Shown in pieces: positions 7,544-17,149 of a stretch of DNA of 64,000 bases. This DNA is from Rhodothermales bacterium (GTDB lineage Bacteria > Bacteroidota > Rhodothermia > Rhodothermales > JAHQVL01). The DNA is taken from assembly GCA_041391505.1 (NCBI GenBank), contig JAWKNW010000010.1:124001-188000 (forward strand), written 5' to 3'. Position 1 is the first letter of the stretch. Every line of letters begins with the position of its first letter. The notes under the pieces were generated by a model. The model was not told the DNA's origin, did not search any database, and was given only the letters and a program-made list of their open reading frames with translations. The position numbers and the translations under genes were made by a program.

Positions 7544-10306
7544 ATGGACATCTCCTCAGCCCCCTCGCTCGCCGAACTGACCTCGCGCGACCCGTCGCAC
7601 GACGTCCTTCGCCACGAGCCCCGCTCCCTCAAGCCGCTTTTCGAGCCCCGGAGCGTCGCCGTCATCGGCGCCACCGAAAAGCCCCACACCGTCGGCCGGA
7701 CGTTGCTCTGGAATCTGATCAGCAGCCCGTTCGGCGGGACGGTTTATCCCGTCAACCCCAAGCGCCCGAGCATCCTGGGCATCAAGGCGTACCCGACCGT
7801 GGCCGACGTGCCGGAGCAGGTCGACCTCGCGGTCATCGCCACGCCGGCCCACACGGTGCCCGACGTCATGCGCGAGTGCGCGGCGGCCGGCGTGAAGGGG
7901 GCGATCATCATCTCGGCCGGCTTCAAGGAGCGCGGCCCCGAGGGCGTCGCGCTCGAGACCGAGGTGATGGACATCGCGCGGCGGGGCCGCATGCGCCTCA
8001 TCGGCCCCAACTGCCTCGGCGTGATGCACCCCCCGACGGGGCTCAACGCCACTTTCGCCAGCGCGACGGCGCTGCCGGGATCCGTCGGCTTCATCAGCCA
8101 GAGCGGCGCGCTCTGCACCTCGATCCTCGACTGGAGTTTTCAGGAAAACGTCGGCTTCAGCGCCTTCATCTCGGTCGGCTCGATGCTCGACGTCGGCTGG
8201 GGGGACCTGATCTACTACCTCGGCGAAGACCCGAAGACGCGGAGCATCGTCATCTACATGGAGTCGATCGGCGACCCGCGCTCGTTTATGTCGGCCGCCC
8301 GCGAGGTGGCCCTCAGCAAGCCGATCATCGTGATCAAGGCCGGCCGGACCGAGGAGGCCTCCAAGGCCGCCTCCTCCCATACCGGCGCCCTGACCGGCAG
8401 CGACGAGGTGCTCGACGCCGCCTTCCGCCGCTGCGGCGTGCTCCGGGTGGACCGGATCTCGGATCTCTTTTTCATGTCGGAGATCCTCTCGAAGCAGCCG
8501 CCCCCGAAAGGCCCACGCCTGACCATCGTCACCAACGCCGGCGGCCCCGGCGTGCTCGCCACCGACGCGCTCCTGACGAGCGGCGGGAAGCTGGCCTCGC
8601 TGTCCGATGCCGGCATCGAGCGGCTCAACAAGGTGCTGCCCGAGACGTGGAGCCACGCCAACCCGATCGACCTCATCGGCGACGCCTCGCCGCAGCGCTA
8701 CAGCGACACCCTCAAGATCCTGGCCGACGAAAAGGACAGCGACGGCATCCTCGTCATCCTGTCCCCACAGGCCATGACCTCCCCCACGGAGACGGCCCGC
8801 GAGATCCGCGACCTCATGCACGCCAGCAAGCTGCCGACGCTCGCCAGCTGGATGGGCGGCGAGAGCATCGAGCAGGGCGAGAAGATGCTCAACGAGGTGG
8901 GTATCCCGACGTTCAACTACCCGGATACCGCCGCGCGCATGTTTTCCTACATGTGGCAGCACGCCTACCGGCTCGCGGCGCTGTATGAGACGCCCGACTT
9001 TCCCGTGCACCCCGGCGAGGCGCCGCCGGCGTTCGACGCGGCCAACGCCCTCATCGCCTCCGTCCACGCCGACGGCCGCGCCCTGCTCAACGAATACGAA
9101 TCCAAACAGCTGTTGGCGGCCTACGGCATCCCGACCGTGCCGACCGTGCTCGCCCTCGACGCCGACGCCGCCGTCGCCCACGCCGAAACGCTCGGCTACC
9201 CGGTCGTGCTGAAGCTGCTTTCCAACACGATCACGCACAAGACCGACGTCGGCGGCGTCCGCCTCAACCTGGGCGCCGAAGCGCAGGTGCGCGAGGCCTT
9301 CGAGGCGATCCGCACCGCGGTAACCACGCACTACAGCGCCGGCGATTTCCTCGGGGTGACGGTGCAGCCGATGATCCCGCTCGACGGATACGAGCTGATC
9401 GTCGGCAGCACGATGGACCCCCAGTTCGGTCCGGTGATGCTGTTCGGGACCGGCGGGTCGCTCGTGGAGGTCTTCAAGGACCGCGCGCTGGGGCTGCCAC
9501 CGCTCAACACCACGCTCGCGCGGCGCATCATGGAGCGGACGAAGATCTACCGGGCGCTCGAAGGCGTCCGCGGCCGGCCGCCGGTGGACCGCGGCGCGCT
9601 GGAACGCCTGATGGTGCGGTTCAGCCAGCTCGTCGTGGAGAACCGGCTCATCAAGGAGGTCGAGATCAACCCGCTGCTGACCAATCACGAGCGGATCCTC
9701 GCGCTCGACGCCCGCGTGGTGCTGCACCCGCCGGGCACCGAGCCGGCCTCGCTGCCCAAGCTGGCCATCCGCCCGTATCCACAGCAATATGTTAGCACGT
9801 GGAAGATGGAGGACGGCTCGGACGTGATCCTCCGCCCCATCCGGCCGGAGGATGAACCGATGATGGTGAACCTGCACCACGACCTGTCCGAACAGAGCGT
9901 GTATTTCCGATACATCCAGAACCTCTCGCTCGAGCACCGGACCGACCACCGCCGGCTCGCGCGGCTCTGTTTCATCGACTACGACCGCGAGATCGCCTTC
10001 GTCGCCGAACACCAGAACCCGGCGACGAACCGGGCCGAAATCGTGGCCGCCGCGCGCCTGAGCCGCAACCCGGATCCCGTCGAGGCCGAGGTCTCCATCC
10101 TCGTCCACGACGACTACCAGCAACGCGGCGTGGGCACCGAACTGCTGCGCCGGCTCCTCGACGCCGGCCGCGCCGAAGGGCTCCAGCGCGTGACCGGCCA
10201 GACCCTGCCGGAAAACCACGGTATGCGCCGGCTGTTCGAAAAACTGGGGTTCACGGTGAAATACCTGCCCGACGAGCGGATCGTCCAGGCGGAACGACAC
10301 CTGTGA
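7544..10306 (+). CDS. ADP-forming acyl-CoA synthetase fused to GNAT acetyltransferase (Pat/YfiQ type)
   Basis: This 920-residue protein has the architecture of bacterial protein lysine acetyltransferases of the Pat/PatZ type. A CoA-binding Rossmann domain spans about 30-130 (SVAVIGATEKPHTVGRTL). The succinyl-CoA-synthetase-like region follows, with a conserved His at H279 in SHTGALTGSDEV, the phospho-histidine position of active ADP-forming synthetases. An ATP-grasp domain lies at about 500-705 and a C-terminal GNAT domain at about 770-915 (VSILVHDDYQQRGVGTELLRRLL is the acetyl-CoA-binding segment). The retained His suggests the synthetase half may be catalytic, unlike E. coli PatZ. The next gene, 30 nt downstream, is an AcuC-like deacetylase, so an acetylation/deacetylation pair is likely. 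A ribosome-binding site is not obvious. Confidence 0.92.
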   Translation: MDISSAPSLAELTSRDPSHDVLRHEPRSLKPLFEPRSVAVIGATEKPHTVGRTLLWNLISSPFGGTVYPVNPKRPSILGIKAYPTVADVPEQVDLAVIATPAHTVPDVMRECAAAGVKGAIIISAGFKERGPEGVALETEVMDIARRGRMRLIGPNCLGVMHPPTGLNATFASATALPGSVGFISQSGALCTSILDWSFQENVGFSAFISVGSMLDVGWGDLIYYLGEDPKTRSIVIYMESIGDPRSFMSAAREVALSKPIIVIKAGRTEEASKAASSHTGALTGSDEVLDAAFRRCGVLRVDRISDLFFMSEILSKQPPPKGPRLTIVTNAGGPGVLATDALLTSGGKLASLSDAGIERLNKVLPETWSHANPIDLIGDASPQRYSDTLKILADEKDSDGILVILSPQAMTSPTETAREIRDLMHASKLPTLASWMGGESIEQGEKMLNEVGIPTFNYPDTAARMFSYMWQHAYRLAALYETPDFPVHPGEAPPAFDAANALIASVHADGRALLNEYESKQLLAAYGIPTVPTVLALDADAAVAHAETLGYPVVLKLLSNTITHKTDVGGVRLNLGAEAQVREAFEAIRTAVTTHYSAGDFLGVTVQPMIPLDGYELIVGSTMDPQFGPVMLFGTGGSLVEVFKDRALGLPPLNTTLARRIMERTKIYRALEGVRGRPPVDRGALERLMVRFSQLVVENRLIKEVEINPLLTNHERILALDARVVLHPPGTEPASLPKLAIRPYPQQYVSTWKMEDGSDVILRPIRPEDEPMMVNLHHDLSEQSVYFRYIQNLSLEHRTDHRRLARLCFIDYDREIAFVAEHQNPATNRAEIVAAARLSRNPDPVEAEVSILVHDDYQQRGVGTELLRRLLDAGRAEGLQRVTGQTLPENHGMRRLFEKLGFTVKYLPDERIVQAERHL

Positions 10307-10336
10307 TGTCCATCCGAAAGGCCGCGCAACCCGCGG

Positions 10337-11416
10337 ATGCCACCATCCAACCGTACAGGTAACACCATAAATCGCGTGCACCCGGTCCCGATCGTATTCC
10401 ATCCCGACTACCTGAAGTACTGTTTCGGGCCGGGGCATCCGTTCAGCCCGAAGCGGCAGGAGGCCCTGATCGACCTGTTCGAGGCGTTCGGCTATCCGCT
10501 GGAAACGACGCCTCCTCCGCCGGCGACCGACGCGGATCTGCTCCGCATCCATACGCAGGACTACCTCAACGCCGTCGCCTCGGCGTCCGTGCTGGCATGG
10601 ACGCCCGGGGCAGCCCGCTTCGGACTCGATACCGATGACGTGCCCATCTTCCCGGGCATGGACGAGGCGGCGCGCGCGATCGTCGGCGGCACCCTGGAGG
10701 CGGCGCGGATGGTGGCAGATGGCGAGGCGGACCGCGTGCTCCAGCTCGGAGGTGGGCTCCACCATGCCTTCCCGTCGCGCGCGGCCGGCTTCTGCGTGTA
10801 CAACGACCTCGCGGTGGCGATCGCGATGCTCGGCGAACGCGGGCTCCGGGTAGCGTATGTCGACATCGACGTCCATCACGGCGACGGCGTGCAGTGGGTG
10901 TTCTACCGGCAACCCAACGTACTCACCATCAGCCTGCACGAGTCCGGCGAGTTCCTCTTCCCCGGTACGGGCATGGAAAACGAGCGGGGCGTCGGCGAGG
11001 GGGTCGGCACGGCGGTGAATGTCCCGTTCGCGCCGGATACCACGCCGGCGGAGTACCTCGCCCGTTTCGAGGCCGTCGTCCCCGCGGCGCTGGAAGCGTT
11101 TCGACCCGACCTGCTGATCGTCGAGGCCGGCGCCGACGCCCACGTCAAGGATCCCCTCGCCCATCTCTCCCTCACGACCCACACCTTCGAGCGGCTGTAC
11201 CGGCTGCTCCTCGACTACGCGGACCGGTATGCCGGCGGCCGCTCCGTGTTCACCCTCGGCGGCGGGTACGACCTCGACGCCGCGGTCCGCTGCTGGGCGA
11301 TCCTGATCCACGTCCTGCAGGAACGCCCGCTGCCCGAGCGGATGCCGGCGGCGTGGCTGAAACGATGGGAACCGGCGTATCCGCCGGGACTAACACGCTC
11401 GGTACATGACCCATGA
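10337..11416 (+). CDS. AcuC-like histone-deacetylase-family protein
   Basis: This 359-residue zinc-dependent deacetylase of the class I/II arginase fold removes acetyl groups from lysines or small amines. Visible motifs are the catalytic HH pair H142-H143 in GGGLHHAFPSRAAGF, the zinc ligands D178 and H180 in DIDVHHGDG, the third Asp in GADAHVKDPLAH, and the GGGY loop near the C-terminus supplying the active-site Tyr. It lies 30 nt after the synthetase-GNAT fusion, recalling the acuA/acuC pairing of Bacillus, where AcuC reverses acetylation of acetyl-CoA synthetase. The ATG at 10337 gives an N-terminal extension; a GTG at 10376 in the same frame (MHPVPIVFHPDYL) would also fit the family start. 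The substrate is inferred from context. Confidence 0.9.
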   Translation: MPPSNRTGNTINRVHPVPIVFHPDYLKYCFGPGHPFSPKRQEALIDLFEAFGYPLETTPPPPATDADLLRIHTQDYLNAVASASVLAWTPGAARFGLDTDDVPIFPGMDEAARAIVGGTLEAARMVADGEADRVLQLGGGLHHAFPSRAAGFCVYNDLAVAIAMLGERGLRVAYVDIDVHHGDGVQWVFYRQPNVLTISLHESGEFLFPGTGMENERGVGEGVGTAVNVPFAPDTTPAEYLARFEAVVPAALEAFRPDLLIVEAGADAHVKDPLAHLSLTTHTFERLYRLLLDYADRYAGGRSVFTLGGGYDLDAAVRCWAILIHVLQERPLPERMPAAWLKRWEPAYPPGLTRSVHDP

Positions 11417-11547
11417 ACCGACTTCCACCGGCATGATGTAACCCGATACGGTTTGTTGATCAAACAGCAATTACCACGTGTCGACCGGCACGACATGAGA
11501 CAGGCATGGCGTCGACACACCCCATCATCAACAGTCCATGTCGATCT

Positions 11548-12354
11548 ATGAAAAGCATGTTCCGATGCAGCGCCGGCGTGATCATGCTGGCATGTTACGC
11601 CCTTTTCAGCACGGGATGCGACGCCGAAGACCCCGATGAGGGCACGCTGAAGGCCATCGCGTTTGCACCGGGCGGGACATTGCGCTATCAGACCACCCTG
11701 ACGACAACCGTTACTGGCTTCGACGGCGTCGTACGCTCCACGTCGAGCGACATCGACACGTTTGCGGTAAACGTCTCGCCGACTTCCGAAGACATCCCCG
11801 GCATCCCCAACACCCTGCAGCTCGACCTGTTCGACCCTGCCGAGCCGGCACTGAGGGACGCGGTCTGGTACATCCAGAATGACAGCCAACTCGTGGAAGT
11901 CGCGTACCGTAACGGCGAAACCGGTGCTCCGGCCCTCGGCATCAAGCGCTCGCCGGCGTTCGAACGGTTTGTAACGGCGTGGCGAACGGTGGAAGGCCGG
12001 GTTGCCGGCACACCGGGGGACATCCAGATACGCGCCGATCCGCGCGTCGTCGTCACGTTTCCGCTGGAGATCGGGTCGCGGTGGACATCCTTCACGGATC
12101 CCTGGCTACAGGTCCGAGAAGCCCTGAGAGAGGAACCGCTGGACGTGCCGGCGGGAACGTTCGACTGCGTGGTCGTCGAAACAATCACCATGGAAGACAA
12201 CCCGGAGAACGGACACTTCACGGATCATGTCACCTCGGCCGGCCTGGTCCAGCGCGTCTATCAGTACGATTCCGACGCACGCGACGCGGAGAATCAGCTG
12301 ATAGGCACGCTGTTCTTCGAGACCCGGTTTGTGCTGATCGGCCGGGACCGCTAG
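11548..12354 (+). CDS. Putative lipoprotein of unknown function
   Basis: The protein is 268 residues from ATG 11548, chosen over an in-frame ATG at 11506 because MKSMFRCSAGVIMLACYALF followed by STGC forms a proper lipoprotein signal. The mature part is beta-rich and hydrophilic, with no domain I recognise. The segments GGTLRYQTTLTTTVTGFDG and VPAGTFDCVVVETI resemble the surface-lipoprotein folds of Bacteroidota that measure or bind something in the periplasm, but that is only an impression. It lies 131 nt after the deacetylase and 48 nt before hrpB on the same strand. It may share a transcript with either, with no functional link evident. Confidence 0.75.
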   Translation: MKSMFRCSAGVIMLACYALFSTGCDAEDPDEGTLKAIAFAPGGTLRYQTTLTTTVTGFDGVVRSTSSDIDTFAVNVSPTSEDIPGIPNTLQLDLFDPAEPALRDAVWYIQNDSQLVEVAYRNGETGAPALGIKRSPAFERFVTAWRTVEGRVAGTPGDIQIRADPRVVVTFPLEIGSRWTSFTDPWLQVREALREEPLDVPAGTFDCVVVETITMEDNPENGHFTDHVTSAGLVQRVYQYDSDARDAENQLIGTLFFETRFVLIGRDR

Positions 12355-12402
12355 GGATCGTCGCAGTGCCGACCACCCTCCTGGCCAGGCCGGAGCCGTA
12401 CG

Positions 12403-14916
12403 ATGAGCCCGAGAACGCCACGTTTCCCTGAACTCCCCATCGACAGCGCGCTACCCGGCCTGCTCGCCTCTCTCGGCGACGAAGCCAGCTGCGTGCTCCA
12501 GGCGCCGCCGGGGGCGGGCAAGACGACGCATGTCCCCCTCGCCCTGCTGGATGCGCCCTGGCTTGCCGGCCAGCGCATCGTCCTGCTCGAGCCGCGCCGG
12601 CTCGCCGCCCGCGCGGCAGCCTACCGTATGGCGGACTTGCTGGGGGAAGATGCCGGACGCACCGTCGGCTACCGGATGCGGCAGGAGACCCGCGTGAGCC
12701 GGCACACCCGCATCGAGGTCGTCACCGAGGGCGTCCTCACCCGCATGCTGCTCGACGACCCGTCGCTCGAAGGCATCGGCATCGTGATCTTCGACGAGTT
12801 TCACGAACGCAGCCTGCCCGCCGACGCCGGCCTCGCGTTTTGCCGGCAGACGCAGGACGTGCTCCGCCCCGACCTGCGGCTCCTCGTGATGTCCGCCACC
12901 CTCGACGCCGACGCCCTGGCCCAGCACCTCGGGGAGGTCCCGGTCGTGCGCAGCGAGGGCCGGATGCACCCGGTCGAGACCCACTACCTGGGCCACGCCC
13001 TGCGCGGCCTCCGCCCGGAAAACCCCACGGCTGAGGCCGTCCGCCGGGCGCTGCGCGAAACCGAGGGCGACATCCTCGTCTTCCTCCCCGGCACCGCCGA
13101 GATCCGGCGCACGCTCGACCTGCTGACCGACGCCGGCGCCGCGGTGGACGTGCTCCCCCTGTTTGGCGACCTGACGCGCGAGGAGCAGGACCGGGCCCTG
13201 AAGCCGGCCGCGTCGGGCCGGCGCAAGGTCATCCTCGCGACCTCTATCGCGGAGACCAGCCTCACGATCGACGGCGTCCGCGTCGTCGTCGACGCCGGCC
13301 TGATGCGGGTGCCTCGCTTCGACGCCTCTTCGGGGATGACGCGCCTCGCCACCCTGCCCGTCGCCCGCGACGCCGCCGACCAGCGCCGCGGCCGCGCCGG
13401 CCGGCAGGCGCCCGGCGTGTGTTACCGGCTCTGGTCGGACCACGAGCAGCAGCACCTCGCCGATGCGCGTCCGCCCGAGATCCTCGACGCCGACCTCGCG
13501 CCGCTTGCGCTCGACCTCGCCGCCTGGGGCGCCGCCGACCCGTCGGAGCTGGCCTGGATCGACCCGCCGCCCGCCGCGGCGTTCGCCCGGGCCAGAAAGC
13601 TCCTGGCCGACCTCGATGCCCTCGACGCCGCCGGCCGCCTCACCCCGCTCGGGCGCGACATGGCGGACCTGCCGACACATCCGCGCCTCGCCCACATGCT
13701 GTTGCGCAGCCCCGACAAACCCCTGGCCGCCGACCTGGCCGCGCTCCTGGAGGAGCGGGATCTCCTGCGCGGCGCGGACGGCATCGCCGCGACCGACCTT
13801 CGGCTGCGGGTCGAATTGCTCAACCGCGTCCGCGCCGGCGAGCGACCCGGCCCGATGTGGCACCACATGAAGGTCGACCGCGGCGCGCTGCACCAGGTGC
13901 TGCACGGCGCCGCCCGGTGGCGAAAGCGCCTCGGCGCGGGGGACCGGCCGGCGGACCCGTCCCATGCCGGCGCCGTCCTCGCCCTCGCGTACCCCGACCG
14001 CATCGCGCAACGCCTCGCCGAGGGGCGGTACCGCATGCGCGACGGCCGGCGCGCCATCCTGGATCCGCACGACCCGCTGGCCTCCGCCCCGTTTCTGGCT
14101 GCCGCGTCGCTCGACGGCCGGCCCGAGGGCGCGCGCCTGTTTCTGGCGGCGCCGCTATACCGAGAAGAAATCGAGGCCGTGCTGGGGGGGCAGGTGGACA
14201 CGGTGGACGCGGTGGTGTGGGATCGTACAGGCGACCGCGTGGTGGCGAAACGCGAGCGCCGACTGGGGGCCGTCGTCCTCGCCGAAACGCCGCTGAACGA
14301 CGCCGCGCCGGAGGCCATCGCCCGGGCCCTCCTCGGTGAAGTCGCCGCGCGGGGCCTCCACCTCCTCGACTGGAGCAAGGAGGCCGAGCGCCTCCGCGCG
14401 CGGATGGCGTTTGTCCATCACCATTTCCCCGACTGGCCCGATGCGTCCACCGAGCACCTCACCGCCACCCTCGCCGACTGGCTCGCCCCGTTTGTCCAGC
14501 ACATCCACCGCCTCGACGAGCTCAAAAAGATCGACCTCGTCCCCGCCCTCACGGCCCTGCTCGGGTGGGAGCGGCAGCGCCAGCTCGACACCCTCGCCCC
14601 GGAGCGCCTCGAGGTGCCCAGCGGCTCGGCCATCGCCGTCGACTACAGCGACCCGGCGAAACCCGTGCTCGCCGTCCGCCTCCAGGAAGTGTTCGGGATG
14701 ATGGAAACGCCGCGCCTCGCCGGCGGCCGGGTGCCCGTGACGATGCACCTGTTATCCCCCGCCCAACGCCCCGTGCAGGTCACCCAGGACCTCGCGAGCT
14801 TCTGGCGGGACACCTACTTCGACGTCCGCAAGGACCTGCGCGGACGCTATCCGAAACACTACTGGCCCGAGGACCCTTCGCAGGCCGAGCCGACGCGGCG
14901 GGTGAAACCTCGATGA
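12403..14916 (+). CDS. hrpB: ATP-dependent RNA helicase HrpB
   Basis: This 837-residue DEAH-type superfamily 2 helicase has the usual HrpB length. The Walker A motif is APPGAGKTT (K40, T41), motif II is DEFH at 131-134, motif III is SAT in VMSATLDAD, and motif VI is QRRGRAGRQAPG. The HA2-like helical region and the characteristic HrpB C-terminal domain follow, with the late block LRGRYPKHYWPEDP typical of the family. In proteobacteria HrpB is non-essential and its RNA target is unclear. Its stop codon TGA at 14914-14916 is the first element of heptamer array B. Confidence 0.95.
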   Translation: MSPRTPRFPELPIDSALPGLLASLGDEASCVLQAPPGAGKTTHVPLALLDAPWLAGQRIVLLEPRRLAARAAAYRMADLLGEDAGRTVGYRMRQETRVSRHTRIEVVTEGVLTRMLLDDPSLEGIGIVIFDEFHERSLPADAGLAFCRQTQDVLRPDLRLLVMSATLDADALAQHLGEVPVVRSEGRMHPVETHYLGHALRGLRPENPTAEAVRRALRETEGDILVFLPGTAEIRRTLDLLTDAGAAVDVLPLFGDLTREEQDRALKPAASGRRKVILATSIAETSLTIDGVRVVVDAGLMRVPRFDASSGMTRLATLPVARDAADQRRGRAGRQAPGVCYRLWSDHEQQHLADARPPEILDADLAPLALDLAAWGAADPSELAWIDPPPAAAFARARKLLADLDALDAAGRLTPLGRDMADLPTHPRLAHMLLRSPDKPLAADLAALLEERDLLRGADGIAATDLRLRVELLNRVRAGERPGPMWHHMKVDRGALHQVLHGAARWRKRLGAGDRPADPSHAGAVLALAYPDRIAQRLAEGRYRMRDGRRAILDPHDPLASAPFLAAASLDGRPEGARLFLAAPLYREEIEAVLGGQVDTVDAVVWDRTGDRVVAKRERRLGAVVLAETPLNDAAPEAIARALLGEVAARGLHLLDWSKEAERLRARMAFVHHHFPDWPDASTEHLTATLADWLAPFVQHIHRLDELKKIDLVPALTALLGWERQRQLDTLAPERLEVPSGSAIAVDYSDPAKPVLAVRLQEVFGMMETPRLAGGRVPVTMHLLSPAQRPVQVTQDLASFWRDTYFDVRKDLRGRYPKHYWPEDPSQAEPTRRVKPR

Positions 14917-15092
14917 TTAGCGATTAGCCATCAAGGAGTAGCGATTTGAGAAGGGGTAGGAGCCCGTTTTTTCAGCTGTCGTCTATAGAAATAATCCCCT
15001 CGCTAATCACTAATCCTTGATCGCTAATCGTTCCTCCTTGATCGCTAATCCTTGATCCCTAATCGCCAATCCTTGTTCGCTAATCACCACTC
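14915..15092. repeat. Heptamer inverted-repeat array B
   Basis: The left arm reads in phase as GATTAGC, GATTAGC, CATCAAG, GAGTAGC, GATTTGA from 14915. It overlaps the last two bases of the hrpB stop. A spacer of about 52 nt contains a T6 run. The right arm from 15002 is thirteen consecutive 7-mers of the family GCTAATC (GCTAATC, ACTAATC, CTTGATC, CCTAATC, GCCAATC and others) through 15092, passing over the stop codon (15084-15086) of the convergent lipoprotein gene. Its last heptamer encodes that protein's final residues. The array lies exactly between two converging genes, so a bidirectional terminator role is plausible here. Confidence 0.88.
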
Positions 15093-15494
15093 CGCTGCCG
15101 GCGCCACCCCTACCTGAAACCCCATGGCGTGCACGAGACGCTCGCGCTCGGCAGGCACCCGGATGTAGAGCCGGCCGCCGGGCGCGTCGCAGTCGCAGGA
15201 CCGACAGGTCGGGCGGGGCAAGGTCTGGTTTTCATAGACGGCCACGTCGACGTCGGCCAGTTGGAGGAGCAGCGAATCGGTCCGGGCCTCGAGTTCGCGT
15301 TCGAGCCCGGCCGGCTCGGGCGCATCCGGATTGCATGGCCGGTCGACGGCGATGTCGGTGCGCATCCAGACCGTGACCGGATCGCCGGCGACCAGACTGC
15401 CGGCGGGGTAGCGCATCGTATGGCAGCCGGCGAGCGCGAGGAGTAGCAGGGCGTATCGCATAATGTGTTGCATTGGTTTAGCTGCGTTCAGCAT
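15084..15494 (-). CDS. Small cysteine-containing lipoprotein
   Basis: The protein is 136 residues from ATG 15494. Alternative in-frame starts at 15473 and 15461 would give MQHIMRYALLLLALAGC and MRYALLLLALAGC. All place the same lipobox, LALAGC, so it is a predicted lipoprotein. The mature part carries PCNPDAPEP and a CRSCDCD motif, followed by a predicted beta hairpin, GGRLYIRVPAERERLVHAMG. No family is recognised. The CxxCxC stretch could bind a metal or form disulfides; this is speculation. It faces hrpB tail to tail across array B, and its last codons belong to that array. The divergent DASS transporter gene starts 90 nt away. Confidence 0.7.
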   Translation of the reverse strand: MLNAAKPMQHIMRYALLLLALAGCHTMRYPAGSLVAGDPVTVWMRTDIAVDRPCNPDAPEPAGLERELEARTDSLLLQLADVDVAVYENQTLPRPTCRSCDCDAPGGRLYIRVPAERERLVHAMGFQVGVAPAAEW

Positions 15495-15584
15495 CCTATC
15501 TTCGGGAGCGATACCGGGCGACACGACAAACGCCCACCACGCCCCTGCCCAGCGTCCGATGCACTGTGACCGAACCCGTGACCG

Positions 15585-17093
15585 ATGACCCGTGACCCCT
15601 CGCGAAGCGCGCTGTCTCCCCAATCCGCCGGCCTGATACTCGGACCGCTGCTCTTTCTCGTATTCGGGTACTTCGTGCACCCCGAGGGCCTTACCGACGA
15701 GGGGCGCATGGTCATGGCCTCCACGGTATGGATCGCCGTCTGGTGGATCACAGAAGCCGTGCCGATTGCGGTCACGTCGCTGCTCCCGATCGTACTTTTT
15801 CCCCTCACGGGCAGCCTCAGCCTCAGCGCGACGACGGCGGCGTTCGGCGACAAGTTCGTTTTCCTCTACGTCGGCGGCTTCATCATCGCCATCGCCATCG
15901 AGCGGTGGCGCCTCCACCGGCGCATCGCGCTGTCGATCATCAACGTGATCGGGACCAACGTCTCGCGGATGATCCTGGGCTTCATGGTCGCGACCGCGTT
16001 TTTGTCCATGTGGATTTCCAACACGGCCACGGCGGTCATGATGCTGCCCATCGCCATGGCCATCGTGGCACAGCTCAAGGACAATCCGGCCACGCTCGAG
16101 GACGAAAATGCCATCTTCGGCAAGGCGCTGATGCTGGCCATCGCGTATAGCGCATCGATCGGAGGGATGGCCACGCTGATCGGCACGCCGCCCAACCTCG
16201 TGCTGGCCGGCGTGATCAAGGAGACGTACCAGGTCGAGATCACCTTCGCGCAGTGGATCGTGATCGGCCTCCCGATTTCCTTGCTCCTCCTCTTCATCTG
16301 CTGGCAGTACCTCACGCGGGTGGTGTTTCCGCTGCGGCACAAGACCATTCCCGGAGGCCGCGCGGAGATCCGCGAGCACCTGCGCGCCCTCGGCCCGCTG
16401 TCGTTCGAGGAGAAGATGGTGCTGCTCGTGTTCGTCGGCACCGCCCTGGCCTGGATCAGCCGCTCCTTCCTCCTCGCCCGCTTCCTGCCGGCGATCGACG
16501 ACACCATCATCGGCATCGCCGGCGCGATCGCGCTTTTCCTGCTCCCGGCCTCCCGCGCGACCGGCGGGAAAATCCTGGACTGGGAGACGGCCGTGAAGCT
16601 GCCCTGGGGCATCCTGCTGCTCTTCGGCGGGGGCCTCGCCATCGCCAACGGGTTCCAGTCGACCGGCCTCGCCTTCTGGATCGGACAGCAGATGACGCTG
16701 CTCCAGGGGGTATCCCTCTTCCTGATCCTGCTCGTCGTGATCGCCAGCGTCAACTTCCTGACGGAGATCACCTCGAATCTCGCCACTACCGCGATGATCC
16801 TGCCGGTCCTCGCCGCGCTGGCGCTGTCGCTCGACGTCCACCCCTACATCCTCATGATCGGCGCAACCATCGCGGCATCCTGTGCCTTCATGCTCCCCGT
16901 GGCCACGCCGCCCAACGCCGTCGTCTTCGGCTCCGGCCACCTCGGCATCCAGGACATGATCCGCGCCGGCATCGGGCTCAACTTGCTGTCCATCGCGCTG
17001 GTGACGGTGATCGCCTACTTCATCCTGCCGGCCCTGTGGGGCTTCACGCCGGACGCTTTCCCGGAAGCGTTTCGCGCGCTCCTCGCGCCCTGA
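15585..17093 (+). CDS. DASS/SLC13-family anion:sodium symporter
   Basis: This 502-residue inner-membrane protein has about eleven hydrophobic segments. Both copies of the family Ser-Asn-Thr type signature are visible: SNTATAVMMLPIAMAIV in the N-terminal half and TEITSNLATTAMILPVL in the C-terminal half. The TPPN motif (IGTPPNLVLAG and ATPPNAVVFGSG) appears in both repeats, as expected for the inverted-repeat fold of dicarboxylate/sulfate sodium symporters. The substrate cannot be read from sequence; C4-dicarboxylates, citrate or sulfate are all possible. The next gene starts 56 nt downstream on the same strand. Confidence 0.92.
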   Translation: MTRDPSRSALSPQSAGLILGPLLFLVFGYFVHPEGLTDEGRMVMASTVWIAVWWITEAVPIAVTSLLPIVLFPLTGSLSLSATTAAFGDKFVFLYVGGFIIAIAIERWRLHRRIALSIINVIGTNVSRMILGFMVATAFLSMWISNTATAVMMLPIAMAIVAQLKDNPATLEDENAIFGKALMLAIAYSASIGGMATLIGTPPNLVLAGVIKETYQVEITFAQWIVIGLPISLLLLFICWQYLTRVVFPLRHKTIPGGRAEIREHLRALGPLSFEEKMVLLVFVGTALAWISRSFLLARFLPAIDDTIIGIAGAIALFLLPASRATGGKILDWETAVKLPWGILLLFGGGLAIANGFQSTGLAFWIGQQMTLLQGVSLFLILLVVIASVNFLTEITSNLATTAMILPVLAALALSLDVHPYILMIGATIAASCAFMLPVATPPNAVVFGSGHLGIQDMIRAGIGLNLLSIALVTVIAYFILPALWGFTPDAFPEAFRALLAP

Positions 17094-17149
17094 TGTATTT
17101 TCCTTCCCGGAAGCGCTATCTTTCCGATCCCCCGCTACCCCGCACCGCC

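Noticed and set aside
7556..11311. 1251-residue minus-strand open frame
   Set aside because: It is antisense to the acyl-CoA synthetase-GNAT and deacetylase genes and has no recognisable domain.
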